Shown here in pieces: positions 1 to 10,581 of a stretch of 64,000 nucleotides of DNA. The DNA is from Warburgia ugandensis (lineage: Eukaryota > Streptophyta > Magnoliopsida > Canellales > Canellaceae), in the NCBI GenBank assembly GCA_035236585.1, contig CP141137.1, forward strand, positions 8,324,327 to 8,388,326, read 5' to 3'. The position numbers were made by a program, and so were the translations under genes. Below the pieces are notes generated by a model. It was given only the letters and a program-made list of their open reading frames with translations. It did not search any database and was not told where the DNA came from. Position 1 is the first letter of the stretch; each line of letters starts with the position of its first letter.

Positions 1-775
1 TCAATGATGAGATGAGGGTGATGCGTGAGGATGTATCCTTGTGCAAGGCAGCTGTGGCGAATAGGACTCATGTGGTTTGTAAGGCCCCTAAGATTGACGT
101 CCCAAAGCCAAAGAGCTATGGTGGGACGCGGGATGCAAAGGAGATTGACACATTCCTGTGGAACATTGAGAGGTACTTCTGACACATGCAAATGGAGGAA
201 GATGAGCAAAAGATAGCTACTGCCTCACTCTACCTCACAGACAATGCTCTATTATGGTGGTGTAGGAGAAGCATGGAAATGGAAAGAGGTATGTTCACCA
301 TTAACACCTGGAACGAGTTTAAGGATGACCTTAAGGTGCATTTCTATATAGAGAATGCAGGTATTGAGGCTAAGGAGAAGTTACGATGGTTGAGACATGC
401 GAGGACTATTCGAGATTACATTTTGGAGTATTCAAACCTATTGTTTGAGATCCCCATATGTCTGGAGAAGACAAGTTTGTGTACTTCTTTAGTGGGTTGA
501 AGGAGTTACGTAGCCATAATGTCTCTACTTTGTCCGCCACCATTACCGCAACAGAATCCTTAGTCTAAATAAGGAAGGATAATGGAAAATCAAATGGCCA
601 AGAGAGTAGCCATGACAATGGTGGGGGAGACAAAGGCGTTCATAGGAACAAGCCTGAGTCATCCAAACCATCAAGCTGGAGGGGAAAGAGCAAGGAACAA
701 GCTTCTTCGTCAAGAGCTTGCTATTTCTATGATGGACCGCACTTCATGCGGAACTGTCCAAATAAGAATGCCTTA
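1..775 (+). pseudogene. Degenerate Gag region of the LTR element
   Basis: Three reading-frame segments together show a plant Ty3/gypsy Gag: a capsid-like part (about 186-500, with the motif LTDNALLWW) and a C-terminal zinc knuckle near 719-763. The first segment stops at about 181-183 and the frame is lost again near 500. The knuckle reads as C-x2-Y-x3-H-x4-C, so the second cysteine of the usual CCHC is a tyrosine. This is a decayed capsid/nucleocapsid gene, not a host gene. Confidence 0.7.
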
Positions 776-831
776 AACTCAATAATCTCACATCAGGAAG
801 GAGTACTAGGAAAGATTATAAACTATCTTCC

Positions 832-1368
832 TTGCAATATCTCAACGCTGTTAAGTCGAAGGTTCCTAAATCCTCTACCAGAAAAAGGTTGATGTATGTG
901 GACGTGTGTCTCAAAGGCAAAGGCACACGAGCCATGGTGGACACGGGAGCTACTCACAACTTCATCTCTGAAGGGGAGGCTAAGAGATTAGGCCTCAAGA
1001 TGAAGAAGGATGGGAGCTTGATCAAGGCAGTCAACTCCGAAGCAAAGTCCGTACTCGCCAGAGACGTACCAATCAAGGTTTGGAAGTGGCAAGGCACCAT
1101 CACTTTGACTGTAGTTCCTTTGGATGATTATGAGGTTATCCTGAGAATGGATTTCCTCACCAAGGCCAGAGCAGTCCCTATGCCACACCTGGGAATGCTA
1201 AGCTTCTTTGATGAGAAGACCCCTTGTGCAGTCCCAGTGTTGAAGAATGGAAAGGGGCAAGGGAAGATGCTATCCGCCTTTGCAACTAATAAGGGGATCC
1301 GCAAAGAGTGTGGAATCAGCACAACTAGATTTACAATGTCTAGGTGCCATCGAGGTGCTAAGGCCTGA
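832..1368 (+). CDS. Retrotransposon aspartic protease domain
   Basis: This 178-residue frame contains the retropepsin active-site motif VDTGATHNFIS followed by the flap and C-terminal hydrophobic strand region (VILRMDFL), as in plant Ty3/gypsy proteases. The usual glycine of the second motif, normally G-M-D/G-W, is arginine in LRMDF. The enzyme would cleave Gag(-Pol). It probably continued from the Gag frame originally, so the methionine used here is only the first in-frame ATG. It ends 35 bases before the LTR, so it is not followed by a polymerase domain. It is an element gene rather than a host gene. Confidence 0.75.
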   Translation: MQYLNAVKSKVPKSSTRKRLMYVDVCLKGKGTRAMVDTGATHNFISEGEAKRLGLKMKKDGSLIKAVNSEAKSVLARDVPIKVWKWQGTITLTVVPLDDYEVILRMDFLTKARAVPMPHLGMLSFFDEKTPCAVPVLKNGKGQGKMLSAFATNKGIRKECGISTTRFTMSRCHRGAKA

Positions 1369-1403
1369 AGGGTCCAAGGGGAGACCAGTTGATGACAAGG
1401 GTG

Positions 1404-2225
1404 TGTCACAACAAGGAAACTCCAAGAGGGACAAGACCAAGCTAAGACGTGCAAGGACCACACGAGCTGGTAGATGCTACACCAATGTGTAGGAGGCACA
1501 GCAATGGAAACCAACAAAAGAGGAGCACCAGAGGGGTGACTACTTGCAACCATGCAAAAGTGCACCAGTGTGCAAGCACGCAAACAACATAAAGGGACAA
1601 AGGAAAGTCCCAGAAGTGCACAAGAATGGCTGGATGGCAAGGTGCAAAGGGAGAGACACTGCTGGGCACCTCATGAAGAAGACAAGGAGACATGAGACAT
1701 GCCCAAAAGCAAAGAGTGCGACCAAGACCTACAGCCTCTAAGGAGGGCTGCTGTTGAAGACCCATGGAATCCAATGGAGGCTTGCTCAGCTTACGGGTTC
1801 AGCTTGAAGGACTCAGATCCATCAAAGGCTCCAGAATTCTCCAAGAGCATCCTGAATATGGTGGAACCATGGACTTGTGTAGAGACTTCTAAAAAGGATT
1901 CTAGAGTAGTCTCTAACCGTTGGATGACAAACACTTGTACAGATCCCCAGCATCCATTAAGGAGGTACAAAGAGGTAAGCACCTATAAATAGGAGAGCTT
2001 CCTCACTTGTAAGGCATCCATCTAGGAGTATGATCAAGGAGTGATCCAAGAGTGATCCATCCAAGAGAGTTGTAAGCATCTTTAAGCAATAAAGCTACAA
2101 GTTCTTTTCAAGTTTTCTTTCAATTGTTCTTCTCCTTTGAGTTTCAGTCAGGCTTACTTAGTTGGTTGGGGGTGAAAAGCCAATCTAAGTGCCGCACGGG
2201 AGTCTGAAAGTCTCAGCCCGTGACA
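1404..2225 (+). repeat. 3' LTR of the Gag-PR element
   Basis: The 822-bp unit begins TGTCAC and ends GTGACA, a perfect 6-bp terminal inverted repeat with the TG...CA ends expected of an LTR. It carries a TATA box (CTATAAATAG near 1983-1992) and an AATAAA signal at 2088-2093 in correct order. The right-hand flank starts CTTGG; the matching 5-bp duplication would lie upstream of the window. Confidence 0.8.
1983..1992 (+). promoter_or_regulatory. TATA box in the LTR
   Basis: CTATAAATAG lies about 95 bases before the AATAAA signal inside the LTR, the spacing expected for a U3 promoter followed by R. Confidence 0.6.
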
Positions 2226-2560
2226 CTTGGTACCCAATAAAAAGTTTCCATAGTGGATTAATACAAACATACTGAAATCCAGAGCTAAAGTACCTTAGCT
2301 AGGACATAGTAGCATAATAAAGAAGATCATAGAAATATACAACAATCACAGACAGGAATTGGATGTACATGGAATTTGAAAGGTATATGGCTCAAGTAAC
2401 TGCTTAAGGTTATATTCAAAAATAAGCAGACTATCAGTACCTTTTGCGCCATCTAAATGCTACCTTAAACAAATGGAATGACAAAATGCCTTCTTGCACA
2501 GGTTTGTTCATGGAACAATCACATGGATCTCATAGAAAAGACAAAAAACATCATGTCTCA

Positions 2561-2739
2561 AGGGGCAGCTTGGGTGCATGAAGCTCCTGCCTATGCGGTG
2601 TCCAGGGAAGTGGCAGACCACAAGAGCTTATAATATGCAGCCTTACCTTGCATTTTTGCAAGAGGGGGTTTCCACTCCTTGACCCCGTGACCTCAATGTC
2701 ACACGATGATAACTTTACCATTGCGCCAAGGCTTCCCTT
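2561..2739 (-). mobile_element. Au SINE, near full length
   Basis: Read on the minus strand it begins with the tRNA-derived head (GGAAGCCTTGGCGC), shows the box B-like GGTTCAAGG/GTCACGG region (degenerate here), CCTCTTGCAAAAATGCAAGGTAAGGC in the body (shortened here) and ends GCTGCCCCT. The arrangement is that of the angiosperm Au family. Confidence 0.85.
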
Positions 2740-2933
2740 TAATGAACATCATTTCTACTAACCAATTTAAGGCAATCTACAGATGGAAACAAGCATTGCT
2801 AGTGATTGAAGCTGCTATAACATTTAAGATCCCATTTGTTAATGACCCAATTGCTCAAGTCAACAAGGTTTCTACTTGCACGAAATCATTAAGTATTTGA
2901 TCGTTTAGTATATTTCTTAAGCCCAAAAAATAA

Positions 2934-3004
2934 AAAGGCAGCCTGGTGCACGAAGCTCTGGCATATGCAGTTTTCAGAAAAGAGGTGGACCACAAAGCCA
3001 TACA
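2934..3004 (-). mobile_element. Au SINE, 3' tail fragment
   Basis: Only the last ~70 bp of the element are present (TGGTCCACC ... GAGCTTCGTGCACCAGGCTGCC on the minus strand). Confidence 0.7.
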
Positions 3005-4186
3005 AGTTTCAAGGAGTTCTTTTACTAATCACATGTCTCTGCCAGGCCGCATCGTCTTAGAAGTAGACCGAAACAAGACAAGTCCAGCACTTTTGGCACC
3101 GCTATCTGAATATTGCTCCCACAAGACCTCAAAAATGCAAGCACTACACAATCTCCGATAGTTCATCATTTGTGACTGGTGAGAAGAGGAAACTTCATAA
3201 TTATTCATTCTCTATGTAGGTTACACCAATAGGAGCTGGGCAGATTAATAACAACTCCGAATGGAGGATCCGCCTAACATATTGAAATTGATAATAAATT
3301 TCTACAAGATAATAAAACGTTAAAAAAAGAGAAATGGAGAATAAACAAGTGGCATTTTACATCTTCAAAACAAAGTGCAGATTTCTTCACAAAGCAATTA
3401 ACAGGAAATTCACGCTAACAACTGCATGACAAGCAATCTATCTACTGTAAAAAGCCATTTTAGCGAAGGGGCTCAGGATCTGTTAAAGCTAGAACAACCT
3501 TAGTAGTTATCCATTTCTATTGTTCCTATATTGATGTCCTACAGCTTGAAATGCATTAAAGAAGCAGTAACTCTAGCTACACGAGCATTTGGATGCTAAA
3601 CAAAATTACAACGTCAGGGAGAGTGATTGAACCTCTGTAATCTCTGCCTAGTTGTACTTTTCATTTGTTGATAATGGATCGTTGCTCTGCAGTCATGGTG
3701 TGACTGAGTTGGGCAGGGACTCTAATCCCCAACAGAGTAGCCCAGAAACCACGGAATTGGAGAATTATAGCATCCAAACAACTCGTTTCTCGTACTTGTA
3801 TCCAGACTGTTGCGTTTACAAGTTTGTCGCTGTCTATTTCCAAACACCCCGAAATGCATTCCTCCGGATGCTGGAGTTGTCTAATCAATTGGCATGATTA
3901 TTTGGACACCAGATATTAGATGGGCACATCATATTCACCTAAGAATACTGAATACAAGCTGGATCAAAAGTGCTAACAATTGATTGAACTGCTAAACTCT
4001 CACAATCAAGGAAATGTTTTAGATTGTTCGAGTCCATTATCTCTATCAACTACCATAGTACTGCCATCCTACGTGCACCAACATGTCTCATGGGTCTAAC
4101 CAGTCTTCGAATTTCAGTTATGAAAATTGGGAATCGATTTCACTAATCTGCATTCTCAATTTCCTCCATTTTCTGCCTACCAATCC

Positions 4187-4488
4187 TGTAATGCCCTGGG
4201 TCTGGCTCCCTCAGTAACGATATTATCCGCTTTGGGCCACAGGCCCGCACAGTTTTAAAAGGCCTCGTTACTGGTAAAGCTCACTCAGACCCTTATCTGC
4301 CAATATGGTTTGAGGGAGAGGTCCCCAAGATAATTTGAGAGGATAACGGCGCCAGGAGGAAAGTTCTTAAGAGGCTGATAAGAGTCTGGGTGGGCTTTAC
4401 CAGTAACGAGGCCTTTTAAAATCGTGCGGGCCTATGGCCCAAAGCGGACAATATCGTTACTGAAGGAGCCCAGAGCCGTGGCGTTACA
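4187..4488. mobile_element. Palindromic foldback element with LTR-like ends and 5-bp target duplication
   Basis: The 302-bp unit starts TGTAATGCC and ends GGCGTTACA. About 115 bases at each end are inverted copies of each other, differing at scattered positions, with a ~70-bp unpaired middle. Exact AATCC copies flank it (4182-4186 and 4489-4493). TG...CA ends and a 5-bp duplication are LTR/integrase hallmarks, whereas the long inverted arms are those of a foldback or MITE. It could be a rearranged solo LTR of a TRIM-like element. Confidence 0.7.
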
Positions 4489-4937
4489 AATCCGGTCTTC
4501 TCAATTTTCAATGGAGTTGGAGAAGGTGGGATTGAGATTATGCTCAGGGTTTAGGGACAAGTGCAGGGAATTGGGTCCTGGTGATGGGATTTGTAGCGTG
4601 GGGAAAGGGGTTTTTTGTGTAGTGGGGGAGATGAGGAGAGATTCCAGGAGGAAATAGATGTTGCTTAGTTGATGCCGTGAAAATTGGGATGGCAGAATGT
4701 GATTCCCAGATGATTATTGACGATGAAATTGAGCAATTCTGTTCTCTGTTGTTGTTACTTTCATGACAGGGCTGTAGAGAGCGACTTTGAGTGGGATTTA
4801 CGAACCCTGCATGATGCTGCTTCTCCCTCATAATTTTTGTTTTGGCTCTCATTTCCTGTCTCATTGTTCACATTAAACAGTTGTGTAGAGCCATTCAGAA
4901 AGAGTCTTTCTAAATTAGTTTTTATCTTTAAAAAAAG

Positions 4938-4979
4938 GAGCCGACCTTAATTGGGATAAGATCTTAATAATGATGATGA
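4938..4979 (+). mobile_element. Ultra-short RTE LINE 3'-end copy
   Basis: GGAGCCGACCTTAATTGGGA then a (GAT)n-like tail matches the last ~42 nt of the RTE LINEs elsewhere in the window. An A-run on both sides prevents a clear target duplication call. Confidence 0.55.
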
Positions 4980-5006
4980 AAAAACATAAGTCAAATCCTA
5001 TATAAA

Positions 5007-5080
5007 TGCTTTCATTGAGAGTCGAACTCAAGACCTCCCGCTTACTAAACGGGTGCTCTAACCAACTGAGCTACGAAAGC
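5007..5080 (-). tRNA. tRNA-Thr (anticodon AGT)
   Basis: The minus strand folds as a tRNA: acceptor GCTTTCG paired with TGAAAGC (one G-T wobble), box A TAGCTCAGTTGG, anticodon stem CCCGT/GCGGG (one T-G wobble) with loop TTAGTAA giving anticodon AGT, box B GAGTTCGACTC, discriminator A. No intron and no encoded CCA. It lies alone in intergenic DNA about 1 kb downstream of the VAMP72 gene. No strong oligo-T terminator is obvious. Confidence 0.9.
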
Positions 5081-5285
5081 ATGCTACACTACAGGACTCC
5101 ATGAATCTATTCAGCAAAATTAAAAGAAAGCAATAGACTGTTTTGGTACAAGATTAGCCCTCTACGGATATGGATCATACGAATGTCCCAACACAGGGAT
5201 TGAACATAAAAGCTACATCTTATGCATTGTAGAAAAACATAGTTGCTCTCTGCCAAACAGCTTATTGTTTCAATATACATAACAC

Positions 5286-5394
5286 GTTTCAACCACATGC
5301 CACGTCCGTAGATCAGGCACAGCCACAATTTTATGGCAGCATTTCAACCACATGCAATGTCCATAGCTCGGGTCCAGCCACAATTTATGGCAGC
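5286..5394. repeat. Two-copy ~55-bp tandem repeat
   Basis: Two adjacent copies begin TTTCAACCACATGC and end CACAATTT(T)ATGGCAGC; they differ at several bases. Confidence 0.7.
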
Positions 5395-5720
5395 TGTTTA
5401 GTTGAGATAAGATGATATAGACCATATCACTGTTAGTGCTACTTGAGCTGAGATGAAAACCATCTCATTCCACCTTACTGTCAGTGGTGCTTAAGACGAG
5501 AAATCCCAGTCTCATCTCAGCGCACAGTTAGTGACTTGCATTTCACTTCTCTCAAGCCATCTCATTTCATTCTTAGTGTCAAATAGAGTTATTCTCCAAT
5601 ATTTTGCTTGAGACGAAAAGAATCAATATCATCTCATCTCATCCATCTCCAACTCATCTTAACCCTTGTACTCCAAATCACCTCAACCCAGATAACTTTA
5701 GTCAGTTATCTTATCTCATG
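5395..5720 (-). repeat. GAGATGA-rich dispersed repeat (MITE-like), copy 1
   Basis: The region is full of CTCATCTCA/GAGATGA words and shares a core (CCATATCACT...AGTGCT...TGAG) with 31930-32295 in the opposite orientation. Ends and target duplication are not clear, so the class is unknown. Confidence 0.45.
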
Positions 5721-6126
5721 CCAATTTTTGGTCACCTTAGCCGAGCTCAAAAAATCTCTAGTTAGGTTATCTCCTCCCAAGCACCACCAACACCAGTCAC
5801 CCCACGCTACTTTCCACACAGGCCGCATCAATCAGTTTTGACCCTAATACTAAGCCTACTCCATCAAGTCACACCCTTCAAAGTGAGGATGGCATTATAC
5901 TGCTCACACATTGTACCGAAAAGACGATTTTACCAATATATTCACGCATCGCATATTGTTTGCTGTAATCTCAACAAAATGTTTCTCGTGCAATGTTCAG
6001 TGGCAAAAGACAATGCCCCTACATTATGCCTAAAAACACACAATGTGATCCATACAGCTCTCCATGCATATATGACGTACAAATTTCTACCTATGCCTGT
6101 GTCTACAACATTGTTTAGGTCTATCC

Positions 6127-6276
6127 TCACTTTCCGCAGTTGAACCCATGGCAAATTGACAGTACTATGATCAGAATCAATGCAACCAGAATTGCCAACA
6201 CTATCAGCTTGACCTTCATGTTCTGCAGCCACATCTTTCTTCGCACCTGTCCCCCCTGCCTCCTGAACGTGTCTGC
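6127..6276 (-). CDS. VAMP72: VAMP72 exon 5: SNARE end, basic region, transmembrane anchor
   Basis: The last 49 residues begin [20 protein letters not shown], the membrane-proximal basic segment, followed by a single hydrophobic helix at residues ~194-213 and a short lumenal tail HGFNCGK. This gives the C-terminal (tail-anchored) topology of VAMPs. Stop TGA at 6129-6127. The GGQ before the basic stretch departs from the more common G-T-K/Q-M and may mark a divergent paralogue. Confidence 0.93.
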   Translation of the reverse strand, partial: ADTFRRQGGQVRRKMWLQNMKVKLIVLAILVALILIIVLSICHGFNCGK

Positions 6277-6434
6277 CTGTAAGCATGTCAGGAAAACAAT
6301 TAACAGAAGTTGTTGAACAAAAGACAACTTTGTATCGTTGTCCTCATGGAAACATTACAGTATTCTTTGTTTTTCATTTTCAATTCATCAATTGATTCTG
6401 TTTCTGATGATGAGAGAGCAGAATGAACCCTTAC

Positions 6435-6497
6435 GTCATTCCGGAGAACCTCAGTTTTGTCCACGAGAACCTCAATCTTCTCCCCTCGATCAAGAAC
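6435..6497 (-). CDS. VAMP72: VAMP72 exon 4: SNARE zero-layer exon
   Basis: Twenty-one codons beginning VLDRGEKIEVLVDKTEVLR. The arginine of VLDRGEK (residue 154) is the ionic zero-layer residue that defines R-SNAREs. Acceptor CTGCAG, donor GTAAGG, phase 0 at both ends. It lies 3.7 kb from exon 3 because of transposon insertions in the intron. Confidence 0.9.
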
Positions 6498-7320
6498 CTG
6501 CAGAATACATCCATGTAAGCTTCTGAATACAGGTAAGACAGCACTTGGCATAATGTCCACAAATTCCAAGTACAATTCATATGATTTTTCTCATTTCTAA
6601 GCCTTCCTAGTTTGATGAGATTTTAATTTAAGTTCGTCAAGTAGCTTTTGCTAGATTTAGGCTATTATCAAACTCAAATTTGATTAAGTACCAATGTTTA
6701 ATTATTTCTCATGTAGGGTAATACTACTCAAAGCTACTAATCTCCTTTTACGTCTCCTAGCTTTCTCAGAAAGAGAACTCCTTGTCCCCTAATACTAACA
6801 ATAGGCAACTAAAAGCTGAAATTCTAATCATACCTGCAATATATATTCAGAGAAGTAGAGCAATGTGAAACAATTAAGGGAACTAAAGAATGAAAATAAT
6901 TAAGAAATCGAAGAAAGCCACTTAAAGTCTACTGCATATGTTAAACACATCATGTTACAGAAGAACCAAACATACCTGTACGACCTAAAATAAACAACAA
7001 AAACAATCCAGGCATACCAAGGACAACATATATCAAAACACGTATGAATGGGTTCGTTGAAGATTGTTCAAAACTCTGTTTATGAGGACTTGAATTCCCC
7101 ATAACAATTGCTGGCCATCAAGGTCAAAACTTTGGGATCAAAGAGTGACACTTATTTCAACGGCTGACCCTTTAAAGGAACACAGCTAGAACTCTTCACA
7201 CAAGAACGTAAGGTTCTTGGATGTGGGCAAACTGCAAAAAAATTAGTAACTAAGCTCAAGGACAAATCAATATCACAATAGCTGGACTGAATATAGCATC
7301 TGAAGATCTGAAGGATCAGG

Positions 7321-7502
7321 AGGGGAGCCTTGGCGTAACGGTAGAGTTGTTGTCGTGTGACCTTGAGGTCACGGGTTCGAGGCATGGAAACAGCCTCTTG
7401 CAGAAAAAGCAAGGTAAGGTCTGCGTAATATGGACCCTTGTGGTCCGCCCCTTCCCCAGACCACACATATGCAGGAGCTTCATGCACCAGGCTGCCCTTT
7501 TT
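7321..7502 (+). mobile_element. Au SINE, full length, in VAMP72 intron 3
   Basis: It begins GGGGAGCCTTGGCGTAACGG, carries box B-like GGTCACGGGTTCGAGGCATG, then the CTCTTGCAG and GGACCCTTGTGGTCCGCCCC body and ends GGCTGCCC with a T-run. It lies antisense to the VAMP72 gene and is one of the best preserved copies here. Confidence 0.9.
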
Positions 7503-7781
7503 AGATCTGATGAATCAGTTAGTTTACCCACATTATCTAATCTAGATTTATTGATTTCATCTTCACATATCTGGAAGTCCTCTCCTAGGCAAGTAATCTG
7601 TATGCTAATAACGGATAGATGGAAGTAGAAAATTTTGTGCTGTTACGAGGAATGAAGCCCAATAGACAAGTTATCCATTTTAGGCTAATGTAATTTAGCC
7701 AGAGTTGCTTTAGTTACATGAAAGAAAAAGAAAACCCTAGTGGCTAGATCTAGTGAATAACATTTACAGCTTCATTGTAAG

Positions 7782-8655
7782 TGCATCATCATCATCATCA
7801 TCATCAAAGCCTTATCCCAATTAAGGTTGACTACACGAATCATGTTCCTTCATTCCCCTCTATCAAGTGTCACGGCTTTAAATAGTTTAAAAGTTTTTAA
7901 ATCTTTTCTCACCACTTCTATACACATCCTTATTAGCCTTCCCCTTGCCCTTTTAGAGCCTTAACTTGAACCGACGCACTCCTTCTAATAGGTTTCATCT
8001 AAATCTACCCTCCCTCGTCTTGTTACCCATGGTGCTACTCCTAAGTTTCCTCTAATATTTTTATTTCTAATTCTATCATTCCTTGTCTTACCACTCATCC
8101 ATCTTAACATCCTCGTTTCTACTATGCTCATTCTATGTACACATTGTTTCTTAACTGCCCACCATTCTTATCCTTAGAGCATGGCCGGCCTTACAGTCAT
8201 CCTCTAAAATTTTCCTTTTAGTTAGAGCGGCACCTGCTGATCACACAAAATTCCAAAGATACAACTCCATTTGTTCCAACTCACTTGGATTCTCTGGGTA
8301 ACATCCCTTTCAATCTATTCGCTCTCATGAATTATCGATCCCAAGTATTGAAAGTGGTCTTTTTAGGGGACTTCTTAGTTATCAATCTTTACTAGTGCTT
8401 CATTCACACTCCCCTCCTTGCTAATTGCATTCCATATTAGTTCGACTCACTTTAAATCTTTTAAACTCTATAGCATCTTTCCAAAACTCTACCTATGTGT
8501 TTAAGCCCTACCTTGTCTTATCAATCAAAACTATGACATTTGCAAATAACATGGACCCTAGGATCACCTCGTGCAGCTGTTATGTAAACTCATCCATAGG
8601 AAACATAACAAAAGGTACAGGCTCAATGCCGATCCTTGGTGCAATCCTACAGGAT
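7782..8655 (-). mobile_element. RTE LINE, 5'-truncated, in VAMP72 intron 3
   Basis: On the minus strand this is the last ~870 bp of an RTE-clade LINE, from the palm/thumb part of the reverse transcriptase to the 3' end GGGATAAGG...(GAT)n. It aligns by eye with 57348-58190 of the full-length copy. All frames are broken. It is in the same orientation as the host gene. Confidence 0.85.
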
Positions 8656-9903
8656 TAATGCAACAAAAAAGCCCATTTATTGAGTTAACATATAAGAGTT
8701 CTTTTACAACTCTATCATGCCAATCATCTTCTTTAAGGGTAATTTGTACAGCAGAAGTCAATGTCTAACCTCCACTTTGCTATTCCAACCACAAACTTTT
8801 GTGATGCTTCTTTATCTCAACTATTTTTGGCTCTGATGAGGGATTTCGGGTGATGCCAGGTGCTCTACTTAATTTGAGGAAATCTTTTGCAACTGACATT
8901 GGGCAGAAGGTTCTCTATTTCATACTTATATTGGTGAAGGACAAAGATTATTTACAAAGACCAATTCAGGGCTTCCTCTTGGAATAGGAAAGCCATTGAA
9001 ATCCCCCTTGAGGCAAGTGGTTGAAAGGCCAGAATAAGCTATCTATCTTGATTAGGTCATATCTTTTGGAGGGTGCACCAACATATCAAGGCTTCCTTCT
9101 GCTAATTTAGAAGATTGACCATCTTTCAAATACTGCTGGTAGTGGTAAAGTTAAACAGCTTGACAAGACACCTCTCAGAGGAAGGTAAGCAAGGGTCACA
9201 AAAATCATGCTGTTAACAGTGAAGAAAGTCAGACATTTGAAGCTTGGGAGAGAAGAACGCAGCATATTTTCAGACTGTTTACAAAGCTTTGAAAATCAAG
9301 AATTCAGATGAGCTATTCCCATGTCATAGTGGGTAAAAGAGCTCCTAAATGGAGGATAAGACGTTATAACACCCGGTAACAGAGTTCTGATGGGCCTTTT
9401 TTCTTTCTTTTTCTTTTTCCAAAAGTTGGCATTATAATCCTACACAGCGCAATGGCTGTGTTAAAGGCTTACAACTCCTATGACAGTTTTCAAACCTCTA
9501 AACCAGATGTCCAGCAAAAGTGGGCTATCTTACCAAACCAAAAATGAAAATGTAATAGAAAGCACATAAGTAAATCCAAAATCCAAGAGAGAGAGAGACA
9601 CTCTGGAACAAAGCTAATCATAGACACAGCCACCTGAAAATGGAGACAAGCCTACAGTTTCAAGTACCTAAAGAGGCCTCCCATCAAAATGGATACCAGC
9701 CTGCCATTCAGCTAGGCTATTCATTCTTAACAAGAGAAAATTGGTTCAAGAAATGAAGTGGAAAGAGGAAAAGAGCTAGGGAACGCTAACTTTTCTCAAA
9801 CTTCGCCCAAGTATCTTCTGGGTATTTTAACAGAGCTCTTTCATAGGCCTCTTGTATCTACTTCAATATCCAGTTCAATGTACTCCAAGATTGAAGTATG
9901 CAT

Positions 9904-9944
9904 CATCATCATCATCAAGACCTTATCCCAATTAGGGATCGGCC
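9904..9944 (-). mobile_element. 41-bp RTE LINE micro-insertion with 11-bp target duplication
   Basis: Only the final ~41 nt of the LINE are present. GAAGTATGCAT (9893-9903) and GAAGTCTGCAT (9945-9955), one mismatch, flank it as a target-site duplication. It sits in VAMP72 intron 3. Confidence 0.75.
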
Positions 9945-10233
9945 GAAGTCTGCATGATAATTGATAAAAAGTTTGAAGCGACATGTTGGAATTTTACATG
10001 ATTGGAAGAATTGTTCTGCTTATGATTTGATTATCTCAGAGGACACAGGTGCAGAGTTCAAGTCATTGACAAAAGAAAATTCTGAAAACGAAAGCTGCTC
10101 TGGCTATTCCACAGACATGCAACTGTGCAGTCAAAAGTCTCTTGCTGAGAAGATTATCTGATAAAGGCATAGATCATATGTAGTTTAATAAAACCAAAGT
10201 GGAGTGGGACATTTGATATAAGCACCATCATAC

Positions 10234-10354
10234 CTTTTCAATATTATCCATCATAACACCTTTAACTTCTGTAACCTGAGCCTTCACTTTTGCTAGCTTA
10301 CTTATCTCCTCTGGGTGCTCCACACAGTACTGCATATGTTCCTTCAGCTTATTC
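10234..10354 (-). CDS. VAMP72: VAMP72 exon 3: end of longin domain and start of SNARE motif
   Basis: After the TTGCAG acceptor the frame runs [20 protein letters not shown] and continues into [14 protein letters not shown], the first half of the R-SNARE heptad region. The exon ends on a codon boundary before GTATGA. It is separated from exon 2 by only 88 bases, so the two surely splice together. Confidence 0.93.
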
Positions 10355-10442
10355 CTGCAATACCAAGAGGCAAACTGGTATCAGGCAGCAAAAGAAGGGA
10401 ACCATATTTTTCATCCTTTCTTCATGTTTGACAGGAGTTTAC

Positions 10443-10581
10443 CTGAATTCCTTAAGGCCATTAGGACCTGCAGTTGCAGCCTTTCCACCCCCATATCTTG
10501 ACATGAAGTCTTCCTTCACACGCTCCAGAAAAGCCATGGGGATCTGCCTTCCTACTGATTCATCAGCAACTACACAATATG
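10443..10581 (-). CDS. VAMP72: VAMP72 exon 2: longin domain, second half
   Basis: The exon begins after an AATGCAG acceptor and completes codon 64 (A|CA, threonine). It reads [20 protein letters not shown] and then [10 protein letters not shown], signature text of VAMP72 longin domains. It ends KEF with two bases (AG) of the next codon before GTAAAC. The linker GPNGLKEF differs from the common A-N-S-L-N-K-E-F form. No acidic insertion is present, which argues against VAMP727. Confidence 0.93.

Larger units (their letters stand above)
1..2225 (+). mobile_element. LTR retrotransposon with Gag and protease but no pol (5' end outside window)
   Basis: The stretch reads as a decayed Gag region, then a retroviral-type aspartic protease, then directly an LTR. 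No reverse transcriptase, RNase H or integrase lies between the protease stop (1368) and the LTR start (1404). This matches non-autonomous plant elements of the TR-GAG type, which need enzymes from a related Ty3/gypsy element. The 5' LTR and primer site are left of the window, so the target duplication cannot be checked. The protease frame is open while Gag has stops and frame breaks. Confidence 0.8.
2226..4186. other. Intergenic DNA, AT-rich
   Basis: Apart from two Au SINE copies (2561-2739 and 2934-3004) I see no gene or RNA here. The open frames at 3652-3897 are not recognisable and lie on both strands over the same bases. Confidence 0.6.

Noticed and set aside
5285..5400. Possible CRISPR-like direct repeats
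   Set aside because: Only two adjacent diverged copies without spacers, in a plant nuclear context.
7782..7806. ATC repeats as a stand-alone microsatellite
   Set aside because: They are the (GAT)n tail of RTE LINE copies, always next to the LINE 3' end.
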